This document shows, one piece after another, positions 25,736 to 33,015 of a stretch of DNA of 64,000 bases. The position numbers and the translations under genes are program-made. The notes beneath the pieces were generated by a model, which was not told the DNA's origin, searched no databases, and was given only the letters and a program-made list of their open reading frames with translations. How positions within the stretch are numbered: the stretch's first letter is position 1; every line of letters begins with the position of its first letter. Source of the DNA: Bacillota bacterium (GTDB lineage Bacteria > Bacillota > Clostridia > Christensenellales > Aristaeellaceae). The stretch is from contig JAEZRP010000036.1 in the NCBI GenBank assembly GCA_023444095.1, positions 248,001 through 312,000 on the forward strand, written 5' to 3'.

Positions 25736-26179
25736 ATGATCTCGTTGACGCGGGCGGATATCGATGAATTGCCCGTCATTTGCGAACTGTCGAAGGTGTG
25801 GGCGTCCGAGGAAATCACGCGCGGATACGCGGCGAACGTGCCCGACGATCTGAAGGATTCGCGGTGCTTCCTCGCGCGCGACGGGGATGCTCTGATCGGC
25901 TATGCAATCGGGAGTAGCCGGGTCGCGTCCGGCATGGGCGCCGCAATCCCGGACGGCGAAGGGTACTTCGAGATCGACGAACTGTACGTCGCGCCGGAAA
26001 TGCGCGGCAGGGGCTGCGGCCGGGAGATCTTCCGCAGAATCGAGGAGATGGTTCGGTCAGAAGGCGTCAAGTACCTCTGTCTTTCCACCGCAACGAAGGA
26101 TTCCCGGCGCATTCTGGACTTTTACATCGACAAACTGGGCATGACATTCTGGAGCGCGCAGCTTTTTAAGGAACTTTGA
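25736..26179 (+). CDS. GNAT family N-acetyltransferase
   Basis: 147 residues. It shows the GNAT order: CFLARDGDALIGYAIG (strands 2-3), FEIDELYVAPEMRGRGCG with the acetyl-CoA pyrophosphate loop R-G-R-G-C-G near residue 90, REIFRRIEEMVR helix, and YLCLSTATKDSRRILDFY near the C-terminus. The substrate is unknown. Its 3' end overlaps the convergent tocopherol-cyclase-like gene by 14 bases. Confidence 0.85.
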   Translation: MISLTRADIDELPVICELSKVWASEEITRGYAANVPDDLKDSRCFLARDGDALIGYAIGSSRVASGMGAAIPDGEGYFEIDELYVAPEMRGRGCGREIFRRIEEMVRSEGVKYLCLSTATKDSRRILDFYIDKLGMTFWSAQLFKEL

Positions 26180-27026
26180 TCGCCCAGTTTCCCTCGAAGC
26201 TCGCGGATTCGCACACATAATCGAAGAGCGTCTCCTCCCCGATGGTGCAGCGGTAGCGCACCGGGCAGGAAGCGCTTTCGTGGATCGTGCGCGTCATGCC
26301 GCCCATGCGCGGCGCGAGAAGCGCGAGCGGGCGCCTGGGGCCCGCCTCCACCGCGAGCGTCAGTTTCCCTTGCCGGATCAAAACGGAATCGTTGTTCACC
26401 TCGACGACCCGCGCGCCCCTGTAGGTCGTGATCCGCGTCTCCCGGCCGTTCCGGTACAGAAAGCCCACGCAGCCCACGAACGAAAGGCCGTGAAACGGAA
26501 CGTCCGCGACGGAAAGCATGAGGCTGTTGCCGTCCCAGTCCGCGTGCGTCCACACGTATCGCCGGGGGAAGGAGACGCCCCGGTCGCCCTCGACGTACCC
26601 CGTGCCCGCCCGAAACGCGTAGCGCTTCCCGTTGATATCGATCTCGCCGTTCACCGCGTGCAGAAGGCTTGCGACGGCATGCCTGCACTCCATGCCCGGC
26701 GCGAACCGGAACGGCCCCATAATGTCGCCCCTCGGCGGCGCGACAGGTCCGAACGAAAGCGCGCCCTGCGCAAAAAGCCCGTCCGCCCGCACGTCGAGCG
26801 AAAGGCCGCGCTCTGAAAACGCGCTGTTTCCGAGCCGCACGCGCGGCCCGTCCATCTGCATTTCGGAAGCGGAAAACGGGACGCTCCAAGCGCCGTCGTC
26901 CGAAATGAGCTGCAAAGAGGCGGAAGCCGCCCCGTCAGGACCCCGGTGGCGCGCGACGATGAGCGCGACCGTGCCGTCCGCGCCGCGCTGCTTGTAGTAC
27001 CAGCCTTCAAAATATGAACGCTTCAT
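26166..27026 (-). CDS. Tocopherol cyclase-like family protein
   Basis: 286 residues. The start SYFEGWYYKQR is the hallmark of the tocopherol-cyclase family, followed by paired beta-barrel halves (GPFRFAPGMECRHAV, GTGYVEGDRGVSFPRRYVW). In plants the family closes a chromanol ring. Bacterial members in anaerobes lack that pathway and their reaction is unknown; a lipocalin-like binding role is possible. No signal peptide is visible. The upstream ribosome site is weak (GAGGG), and the gene begins 21 bases after the glutathione peroxidase stop, so it is probably the second gene of that unit. Confidence 0.8.
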   Translation of the reverse strand: MKRSYFEGWYYKQRGADGTVALIVARHRGPDGAASASLQLISDDGAWSVPFSASEMQMDGPRVRLGNSAFSERGLSLDVRADGLFAQGALSFGPVAPPRGDIMGPFRFAPGMECRHAVASLLHAVNGEIDINGKRYAFRAGTGYVEGDRGVSFPRRYVWTHADWDGNSLMLSVADVPFHGLSFVGCVGFLYRNGRETRITTYRGARVVEVNNDSVLIRQGKLTLAVEAGPRRPLALLAPRMGGMTRTIHESASCPVRYRCTIGEETLFDYVCESASFEGNWAIKVP

Positions 27027-27047
27027 GCGTCAAGGATGCCCTCGTTT

Positions 27048-27536
27048 TCAGCTTTCAACCACCTGGAGAAGTGCGGCGATTTCCCTTTCGAGCGCCTCGG
27101 GCGTGGTGGTCGGCGCGAACCGCCCGGCGACGTTCCCGTTCCGGTCGACCAGAAACTTCGTGAAGTTCCACTTGATCCGCCCGCCGAGCAGACCGCCCTT
27201 CTGAGCCTTGAGCCATGCATAGAGCGGCGACTCGTTTTCGCCGTTGACGTCGATCTTCGCGAACTGCTCGAACGTGATCCCGAACCGCCCCGTGCAAAAC
27301 GTATGAATCTCCTCGTCCGTCCCCGGCGCCTGCCCCGCGAACTGGTTGCAGGGGAAATCCAGAATCTGGAATCCTTGCGCCTTGTACCGGTCGTAAAGCT
27401 GCTGAAGCCCGGCGTACTGGGGCGTGAAGCCGCATTCGGTCGCCGTGTTCACAATCAGGAGCACCTGCCCCTGGTACGCGGCGAGGCTCCTTTTGCCGCC
27501 TCCGCGCGTTTCGACCTCAAAGTCATAAATGGTCAT
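27048..27536 (-). CDS. Glutathione peroxidase family protein
   Basis: 162 residues from the ATG at 27536, after AGGGAGGG. The thioredoxin fold carries Cys35 in NTATECGFTPQY, Gln69 in FPCNQFAGQ and Trp123 in IKWNFTKFLVD: the Cys-Gln-Trp catalytic set. A second cysteine (Cys63) and Cys81 may act as resolving residues, which would fit thioredoxin rather than glutathione as reductant in this kind of bacterium. It reduces peroxides in the cytosol. The catalytic residue is encoded by an ordinary Cys codon, with no sign of selenocysteine. Confidence 0.93.
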   Translation of the reverse strand: MTIYDFEVETRGGGKRSLAAYQGQVLLIVNTATECGFTPQYAGLQQLYDRYKAQGFQILDFPCNQFAGQAPGTDEEIHTFCTGRFGITFEQFAKIDVNGENESPLYAWLKAQKGGLLGGRIKWNFTKFLVDRNGNVAGRFAPTTTPEALEREIAALLQVVES

Positions 27537-27602
27537 CGAGATCCCTCCCTTCGCATCATCCAGTCGTACGGAATGGATATAAACGCTTCCGCCCCGGCGC
27601 AA

Positions 27603-27627
27603 ACAAAAAGCGGAGCTTTCGCCCCGC
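27603..27627 (-). terminator. Terminator after the ZIP transporter gene
   Basis: Minus strand GCGGGGC (27627-27621) and GCTCCGC (27616-27610) around GAAA, followed by TTTTTGTTTG. It closes the zinc-ribbon/dlgD/ZIP unit. Confidence 0.85.
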
Positions 27628-27639
27628 CTGCAGAGAGAC

Positions 27640-28419
27640 CTATCCGAGCGCCACGTCCAGGATCATCATGATGAGGAACCCCGCCATCACGCCGAGCGTG
27701 CCCGTGTTCGAGTGCTCGCCCAGGTGCGCCTCCGGGATCAGCTCCTCCACGACCACGTACATCATCGCGCCCGCGGCGAACGACAAAAGCCACGGCATGA
27801 GCGGCCGGATCGATCCCGCCACCAGCACCACGAGGATGCCGAAGATGGGCTCCACGATGCCGGACATGCTTCCGCTCAGGAACGCCTTCCTGGTCGAAAA
27901 TCCCTCCTGCCGAAGCGGCAGCGCCACCGCCGCGCCTTCCGGGAAATTCTGGATGCCGATGCCGAGCGCCAGCGCCAGCGCGGTGGAGATGGCCGCGGGA
28001 TCGCCCCCGCGCTGTGCCGCCAGCGCGAACGAGAGTCCGACCGCCATGCCCTCCGGTATGTTATGTAGCGTCACGGCGAGCACGAGGAGCGTCGTTCGCC
28101 GCCAGGACGACGACAGGCCCTCGGCCTTCTCCGCGCCCATGTGGAGGTGGGGGAGGAGCACATCCATCAGCATCAGAAACGCGATGCCCATGACGAACCC
28201 GCCCGTCGCCGGGAGCCAGCCCATCTCGCCCGCTTCCTCGATCGCGGGGATCAGAAGGCTCCAGACGGAGGCCGCGATCATCACGCCCGCCGCGAAGCCC
28301 AGAAACACGCGCTGCACGCCGTGGTGGATCTCCTTGCGGAAGAAGAACACCATCGCCGCGCCGAGCGTGGTCATGAGAAACGTAAATCCCGTGCCTCCCG
28401 CCGCCCAGAGGATCGTCAT
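27640..28419 (-). CDS. ZIP family metal transporter
   Basis: 259 residues with eight membrane segments. The two signature helices are HNIPEGMAVGL (near residue 119) and NFPEGAAVALPL (near 158), which carry the His/Asn/Pro/Glu metal path. A histidine-containing loop between helices 3 and 4 reads LPHLHMGAEKAEG. Members import zinc, iron or other divalent metals; GufA-like bacterial forms match this layout. It begins one base after the dlgD stop, so translation is coupled and the genes share a message, although a functional link to the sugar dehydrogenase is not obvious. Confidence 0.93.
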   Translation of the reverse strand: MTILWAAGGTGFTFLMTTLGAAMVFFFRKEIHHGVQRVFLGFAAGVMIAASVWSLLIPAIEEAGEMGWLPATGGFVMGIAFLMLMDVLLPHLHMGAEKAEGLSSSWRRTTLLVLAVTLHNIPEGMAVGLSFALAAQRGGDPAAISTALALALGIGIQNFPEGAAVALPLRQEGFSTRKAFLSGSMSGIVEPIFGILVVLVAGSIRPLMPWLLSFAAGAMMYVVVEELIPEAHLGEHSNTGTLGVMAGFLIMMILDVALG

Positions 28420-28420
28420 C

Positions 28421-29437
28421 TCATTCGCCCCCTACGTACTTCAGGATCTTTTCCCAGGTCTCCTCGTGGATCGGCACGCCCTCGCGCAGATTGCGCGCGC
28501 GGATCTCGGCGGTGTTCTGGCCAGGATAGCGAACGGGGCTCTTCGGGTCGACGGGGGCGGAGGAGAGGAGACTGTCCACCGCGGTATCAAGGATTTCGTC
28601 CGCGCGCGCCGGGTCGACCGCCGCGCGGAAGTTGATCGCGATGAACATCTGGGAGATGCCGTGCTCGGTCGACGAATCCGCCGCGACCATTGCGGTCGTC
28701 CGGCCGAGCGCCGTCGCAGCCGCGATCATGTCGAGCGCGAGCGAAAGCGCCGAGCCCTTCCAGTACCCGATGGGCAGCGGCCTTTTCGACTTCTGGATCG
28801 CTTCCGGATCGGTCGTGAGATTGCCGCTCTCGTCGAATCCGCCCGGCATCGGGAGCTGCTCGCCGCTCAGCTTCGCCATTTCGAGCTTCCCGAACGCGAA
28901 CTGCGTCATCGCGAGGTCGATCACGACGTGTCCCTTTTCGCGCGGGATGGCCATCACGACGGGATTGTTCCCGAGCTTGGGGTCGATCGCGCCCCACGCG
29001 GGCATGTTGTTGATGGTGTTCGACCACAGAATCCCGATCACGCCCGCGTTTGCGGCCTGCCAGCCATAGCGGCCGGGGCGCAGCCAGTGGTTGGTGTTCC
29101 GGACCGCCACGCAGGCGATGCCGTGGGTCTTCGAGAGCTCCACCGCGCGCGCCATGGCGTCCTCGGCGTTCAGGGGGCCGATGCCGAAGCGGGCGTCGCG
29201 CACCTCGATGCCGCCGAAGCTTGATACGACCTCGGTCTTCGCGTCAATGTCGACGATCCCGCTTTCGACCTCCGAAAGGAAGCGCAGGTAACGGTTCACG
29301 CCGTGGGAATAGACGCCCTCGAGCGAGTTGCCTGCGAACACCTCCGCGAGCCGGAACCTTCTCCCGTCGCAAATGCCCGCGCGGAAAAGGCCCTTCGCAA
29401 GCGTCTCGACGAGCGCATCGTAGTGAATTCTGAGCAT
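28421..29437 (-). CDS. dlgD: 2,3-diketo-L-gulonate reductase-like Ldh family dehydrogenase
   Basis: 338 residues. It belongs to the malate/L-lactate/2,3-diketogulonate dehydrogenase family: GVYSHGVNRYLRFL near residue 41 holds the catalytic His, VAVRNTNHWLRPGRYGWQA and MPAWGAIDPKLGNNPVVMAI follow, and LPIGYWKGSALSLALDMIA is close to the DlgD/YiaK form as I remember it. The reaction is NAD(P)H-dependent reduction of a 2-keto sugar acid such as 2,3-diketo-L-gulonate. That suggests ascorbate or uronate breakdown. Other enzymes of that path are not adjacent. It starts after GGAGGAATAG, in which the upstream gene's stop codon is embedded. Confidence 0.88.
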   Translation of the reverse strand: MLRIHYDALVETLAKGLFRAGICDGRRFRLAEVFAGNSLEGVYSHGVNRYLRFLSEVESGIVDIDAKTEVVSSFGGIEVRDARFGIGPLNAEDAMARAVELSKTHGIACVAVRNTNHWLRPGRYGWQAANAGVIGILWSNTINNMPAWGAIDPKLGNNPVVMAIPREKGHVVIDLAMTQFAFGKLEMAKLSGEQLPMPGGFDESGNLTTDPEAIQKSKRPLPIGYWKGSALSLALDMIAAATALGRTTAMVAADSSTEHGISQMFIAINFRAAVDPARADEILDTAVDSLLSSAPVDPKSPVRYPGQNTAEIRARNLREGVPIHEETWEKILKYVGGE

Positions 29438-29441
29438 GCGT

Positions 29442-29918
29442 CTATTCCTCCAGCGGATCCGCGACGGGCGTATTCTTGTCGGTGAGCCGCTGGGGCTTCA
29501 CGACCTTTTTGCAGTGGGGGCAAGTATACTTCGCGCCGTCGATCGTCCCGGAAGCCAAAAACACCTTTCCGCACTGGGGGCACAGCGTGGGCATGCGCAC
29601 CAGCTTCGGCGCCGCGTCGGAGTTGTTTTTGATCAGGCGCAGAGGTTCCTCGCCGCCGAAGTCGTCGAAGACCTCGTCAAAGTCCGCGCCGTCCTCGTCG
29701 TCGTGCATGCCCTCGAGCTCGCTCAGGTCGTCGTCGATGCTTTCGACATAATCGTTCAACTCGCCAAGCATGTCGTCGAGCGCCTCCGTGCGGTCTGAAA
29801 GCTCGCTCAGGAGCGAGACGATGCCGCCGAGGAGCTGATCCTTGGGGTCGTTCTCGTCGAGCTTCATCGCTGAAACGAGGCCCTCCAGGTACCCGGCCTT
29901 CTTGCGAATCGATTCCAT
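29442..29918 (-). CDS. Small zinc-ribbon protein with acidic helical N-terminus (CD1247-like)
   Basis: 158 residues. The N-terminus MESIRKKAGYLEGLVSAM and the helix SLLSELSDRTEALDDML match the pattern I know from clostridial CD1247-type proteins. A long acidic linker (DDEDGADFDEVFDDFGG) leads to a C-terminal zinc ribbon with CPQC and CPHC pairs. It lies downstream of efp, a place where such proteins are common in Clostridia. Function unknown; the ribbon may bind RNA, protein or just metal. The ribosome site is GGGAGGTG. It begins the unit that continues with dlgD and the ZIP transporter. Confidence 0.75.
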   Translation of the reverse strand: MESIRKKAGYLEGLVSAMKLDENDPKDQLLGGIVSLLSELSDRTEALDDMLGELNDYVESIDDDLSELEGMHDDEDGADFDEVFDDFGGEEPLRLIKNNSDAAPKLVRMPTLCPQCGKVFLASGTIDGAKYTCPHCKKVVKPQRLTDKNTPVADPLEE

Positions 29919-30009
29919 AAAAGCACCTCCCTGATTGTGGTTTCCCGGCGCGCTTCTGCCGCGCCGGTTTCGGGTCGCGGAAACGCGCGCCCTCCATATG
30001 CAATAATAA

Positions 30010-30034
30010 ACACAAAAGGGCTATCTCTAGCCCT
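30010..30034 (-). terminator. Terminator after efp
   Basis: Minus strand AGGGCTA (30034-30028) and TAGCCCT (30023-30017) around GAGA, followed by TTTGTGTTTATT. Confidence 0.85.
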
Positions 30035-30054
30035 CTCATGCCCGATTTCGACGC

Positions 30055-30615
30055 TTACGCGCGGCCGAGATACTCGCCGCCCTCGCGGGTGTCGATCTTC
30101 AGCATGTCGCCCTCGTTGATGAAGAGCGGCACCTGGATCGTGAGCCCCGTCTCAAGCGTCGCGGGCTTGGTGGTGTTGGTAGCGGTGTCGCCCCGGAAGC
30201 CGGGCTCGGTCGCGGTGACTTTCAGTTCCACGAAGTTCGGCGCCTCGACGGAGAAGGGCGAGCCCTTGAAAAAGCGCACGGTCACGTTCGTGTTCTCCTT
30301 GACGAACTGTATGGCGTCCTCGACCTGCTCATGCGTGAGCGCGAGCTGCTCGTAGTTTTCGACGTCCATGAAGTAATACATCTCGTCCGCGGAGTAGAGG
30401 TACTGCATCTCCTTGGTCTCGATGTGCGCGCGCGCCATCTTGTCCGTGGGGTTGAAGGTGCGCTCGATGACCGCTCCCGTCACGATGTTCTTGAGCTTTG
30501 TGCGCACAAACGCCGCTCCCTTACCGGGCTTGACGTGCAAAAAGGACACGACGGACCAAATGCCGTTGTCCATTTCAATGGTGACGCCGTTTCTGAAGTC
30601 GCTCGCGTTGATCAT
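30055..30615 (-). CDS. efp: Translation elongation factor P
   Basis: 186 residues, the normal length. The KOW-like first domain has HVKPGKGAAFVRTKLKN with Lys32 at the tip loop that is modified in many species. The two OB domains follow, with IETKEMQYLYSADE, FFKGSPFSVEAPNFVEL and GDTATNTTKPATLETG, and the end motif VPLFINEGDMLKIDTREG. It rescues ribosomes that stall at proline runs. That suits a genome with many Pro-rich linkers. No modification enzyme gene is near. The gene follows the M24 peptidase gene by 32 bases, the standard order in Firmicutes. Confidence 0.98.
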   Translation of the reverse strand: MINASDFRNGVTIEMDNGIWSVVSFLHVKPGKGAAFVRTKLKNIVTGAVIERTFNPTDKMARAHIETKEMQYLYSADEMYYFMDVENYEQLALTHEQVEDAIQFVKENTNVTVRFFKGSPFSVEAPNFVELKVTATEPGFRGDTATNTTKPATLETGLTIQVPLFINEGDMLKIDTREGGEYLGRA

Positions 30616-30647
30616 GGGTGAACCCTCCTGTTTCTGACTACGTTTCT

Positions 30648-31712
30648 CTATAGCTCAATCAACCGCTTCGGCGCGTCGATGGGATCGACATAACCGTCCT
30701 GCGTGATCAAAACCATGTCTTCGATGCGGCAGCCGCCCAGTCCCGGTATGTACAGCCCCGGCTCGACCGTGAGCACATGCCCCGGCTCCAGCACCGTCTC
30801 CGATCCCCTTGAGAACCGGGGACCCTCGTGGATGAACAGACCCACACCGTGGCCCAGTCCGTGCCCGAACCTGCCGGGATATTTGGCGTCCAGGAAGTCG
30901 CGCGCGATTTTGTCGATCTCGCCGCAAACCTTTCCGGGCGCGACGGCATCCAGGCATAGAAGCTGCGCGTCGAGCACCGCCTGATAGATCCTCCGAAGCT
31001 CGCCGTCGATCCTTCCGAATCCTATCGTGCGCGTCATGTCCGAAAGATATCCCCTCGTTGTCGCACCGAAGTCGAGCGTGAGAAGCTCGCCGTTTTGAAC
31101 GCGATGATCGGACGGTACCGCGTGGGGCAAGGAGCCGTTCACGCCCGCGCACGCGATGGTGTCGAATGCGTTCCTTTCGGAGCCGAGTTTCAGCATCTCG
31201 TAGTCGAGCCCGATCTGGATTTCCTTTTCGGTCATCCCGACCTTGACCCAGCCGAGCAGATTCTCAAACGCCTTGCACGCGATGCGCGCCGATTCGCGAA
31301 TGGCGGAAAGCTCCCCCTCGTCCTTGATCTCGCGCAGCTTTTCGACAGTGCCCGTCATGCTCAAGAGCTTTTTTCCAGAAAGCGCCCGCTCGAGCGCCAC
31401 GAAGGAATCGTGCGTGACATAGTCCGTCTCCGTCGCGGCGGAGGAAAGCGAAAATTCCTCCATCAGTTCCGCGCAGACCGCGGGGCCTGTCCGCTGGGCG
31501 GTCGTCATCTCGACGCGAAAGCCCGGCGCCTGCCGCTCGGCCATTTCGGTGTAGCGGAAGTCGGTCACGATCACGCGCGCCTTTTCGCACACGAAAAGAC
31601 AGCCTTCGCCCGTGTAGCCCGAAAGCCAGCGCATGTTCTCCGGGCGGAGAACGATCGCGGCCTCGGCTTCCTTCCCCGGCAGAAGATCCGTCAGCTTCTC
31701 ATATCTCTCCAA
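30648..31712 (-). CDS. M24 family aminopeptidase (Xaa-Pro type)
   Basis: 354 residues if it starts at the TTG at 31712, eight bases after GGAGG; longer starts upstream lack a ribosome site. The N-terminal creatinase domain is followed by the pita-bread catalytic domain with its five metal ligands: LTLDFGATTRGYLSDMTRTI (two Asp), FGHGLGHGVGLFIHEGP (His), VLTVEPGLYIPG (Glu) and GCRIEDMVLIT (Glu). It removes N-terminal residues before proline using two metal ions. It is the first gene of the unit with efp. A weak promoter (TGGTTT-N17-TAGAAT) lies upstream. Confidence 0.93.
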   Translation of the reverse strand: MERYEKLTDLLPGKEAEAAIVLRPENMRWLSGYTGEGCLFVCEKARVIVTDFRYTEMAERQAPGFRVEMTTAQRTGPAVCAELMEEFSLSSAATETDYVTHDSFVALERALSGKKLLSMTGTVEKLREIKDEGELSAIRESARIACKAFENLLGWVKVGMTEKEIQIGLDYEMLKLGSERNAFDTIACAGVNGSLPHAVPSDHRVQNGELLTLDFGATTRGYLSDMTRTIGFGRIDGELRRIYQAVLDAQLLCLDAVAPGKVCGEIDKIARDFLDAKYPGRFGHGLGHGVGLFIHEGPRFSRGSETVLEPGHVLTVEPGLYIPGLGGCRIEDMVLITQDGYVDPIDAPKRLIEL

Positions 31713-31743
31713 AGCGGTTGCCTCCAAGCGTACATACCAATTC

Positions 31744-31772
31744 ATTCTAGCACACGGACCATAAAAAAACCA
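31744..31772 (-). promoter_or_regulatory. Candidate promoter of the M24 peptidase-efp unit
   Basis: Minus strand TAGAAT at 31749-31744 with TGGTTT 17 bases upstream (31772-31767). The -35 is poor. Confidence 0.4.
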
Positions 31773-31825
31773 GTCCCCGCGCGCGCAATCCATGCGGAGA
31801 CTGCGAAATTTTACGACAAAATAAT

Positions 31826-32875
31826 TCAGTTATTGTGCGACGGTTGTCGCGCGAGCGCGTAAACCGCGCGCGCGGTTTCCCGGATCTGCGCCTCGGGACA
31901 GGTGATCGAGACGGTTTCCCCCTTTACCGAAACCGTCGAGCCCTCGGGGAGAATCCCCGCGAGGGACGCGGCCAGGTTTCCGTCCGAGCCGACGAGCGTC
32001 AGCCGACAGGTGTCCGCGGCGCAGCGCGACATGGCGAGGAACGGACCCTCCCAGCGCGCGTTGCGCGAGACGCGCGTGCCCTGCGCGTCCGGGCGGAATG
32101 TATTTTTGACGACGATGGGGACGTTCGCCCGCTCGACGGGCGCGACGCAGTCGTGGTGCAGAACCCCGGCTCCCAGCCGGGAAAACGCGCGCGCCTGCTC
32201 GTAGCTTAAAAATGGGATCGCCGCCGCGTCCGGCACGAGCCTGGGGTCCGCGGCGCGAAAGCCGTCGACGTCCGTCCAGTTCTCGTATCTCTCCGCGCTC
32301 AGCGCCGCCGCGACGTGCGCGCCCGAGATGTCGGAGCCCCCGCGCGGAAACGTCACCACGCGCCCCGCGGCGTCCGCGCCGTAAAAGCCGGGTACCACAG
32401 CGCCTCCGGCCGGCAGCTCTCGAATCCGCGCGTAGCTTTTCGCCACGTCGAGAACGCCCTCGGAAAACAGAAACAGGTCGGCCGCGTCGACAAACGGCAG
32501 CCCCAGATAGTCCGCGAGCGCCTTTGCGCACAGCCATTCGCCCCGGCTCGCCGACATGTCGCGGCTCGTCTGCGCGGCCTCGTCGAGCGTGGCGAGCTCG
32601 GTTTCGTAGGAGCGAAGTCCGAGGCCGTTCGCGATCGCGCGGAACACGTCCCGCGCGCCCTCGAGCGCGTCGAGCCGTTCCGCGCCTTCCGAGGCGAACG
32701 CGGCGATCAAACGGTCGGTTACCTTAACGTCCTCGTCAAACCGCTTTCCCGGCGCGGATACGACGATATACCGTCTGCGCCCGTCCCGGCGGACGATCTC
32801 GGCCACGCGCTCGAAGCGGCGCGCGTCCGCGAGGGAGGTACCTCCGAATTTGCACACGATCGGCCTCACGCGCAT
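31826..32875 (-). CDS. Aspartate kinase
   Basis: 349 residues from the ATG at 32875, six bases after AAAGGAG. The amino-acid kinase fold begins VCKFGGTSLADARRFERVA (the K-F-G-G-T phosphate loop). Substrate-binding blocks follow: ASRGEWLCAKALADYLG, VVTFPRGGSDISGAHVAAAL, TDVDGFRAADPRLVPDA. Only ~65 residues remain for the regulatory region, beginning TCRLTLVGSDGNLAASL, so there is one ACT domain instead of the usual two. It phosphorylates aspartate for lysine, threonine and methionine synthesis. The short regulatory end suggests altered or no feedback control. It stands alone, divergent from the ABC transporter. Confidence 0.93.
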   Translation of the reverse strand: MRVRPIVCKFGGTSLADARRFERVAEIVRRDGRRRYIVVSAPGKRFDEDVKVTDRLIAAFASEGAERLDALEGARDVFRAIANGLGLRSYETELATLDEAAQTSRDMSASRGEWLCAKALADYLGLPFVDAADLFLFSEGVLDVAKSYARIRELPAGGAVVPGFYGADAAGRVVTFPRGGSDISGAHVAAALSAERYENWTDVDGFRAADPRLVPDAAAIPFLSYEQARAFSRLGAGVLHHDCVAPVERANVPIVVKNTFRPDAQGTRVSRNARWEGPFLAMSRCAADTCRLTLVGSDGNLAASLAGILPEGSTVSVKGETVSITCPEAQIRETARAVYALARQPSHNN

Positions 32876-32983
32876 ACGCATCTCCTTTCGGACCATGCTT
32901 CATCGTATGCCGCGAGGCCGATTCGGTGCGGAGGCCCCCGCTTCAACAAAAGGTTGCGCATGCTGGCGCTTCAAAGCAGGAAA

Positions 32984-32992
32984 TGCTATAAT
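32984..32992 (+). promoter_or_regulatory. Extended -10 promoter of the ABC exporter/AviRa-like unit
   Basis: TGCTATAAT at 32984-32992 is an exact extended -10 element, 24 bases before the ATG at 33016. No good -35 lies at the expected place, so the TG may compensate. The leader would be very short. Confidence 0.65.
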
Positions 32993-33015
32993 CTGGTATG
33001 GGAAGGGGGAGTTTG

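Noticed and set aside
27048..27536. Selenocysteine in the peroxidase
   Set aside because: The catalytic position is an ordinary Cys codon within a continuous frame.
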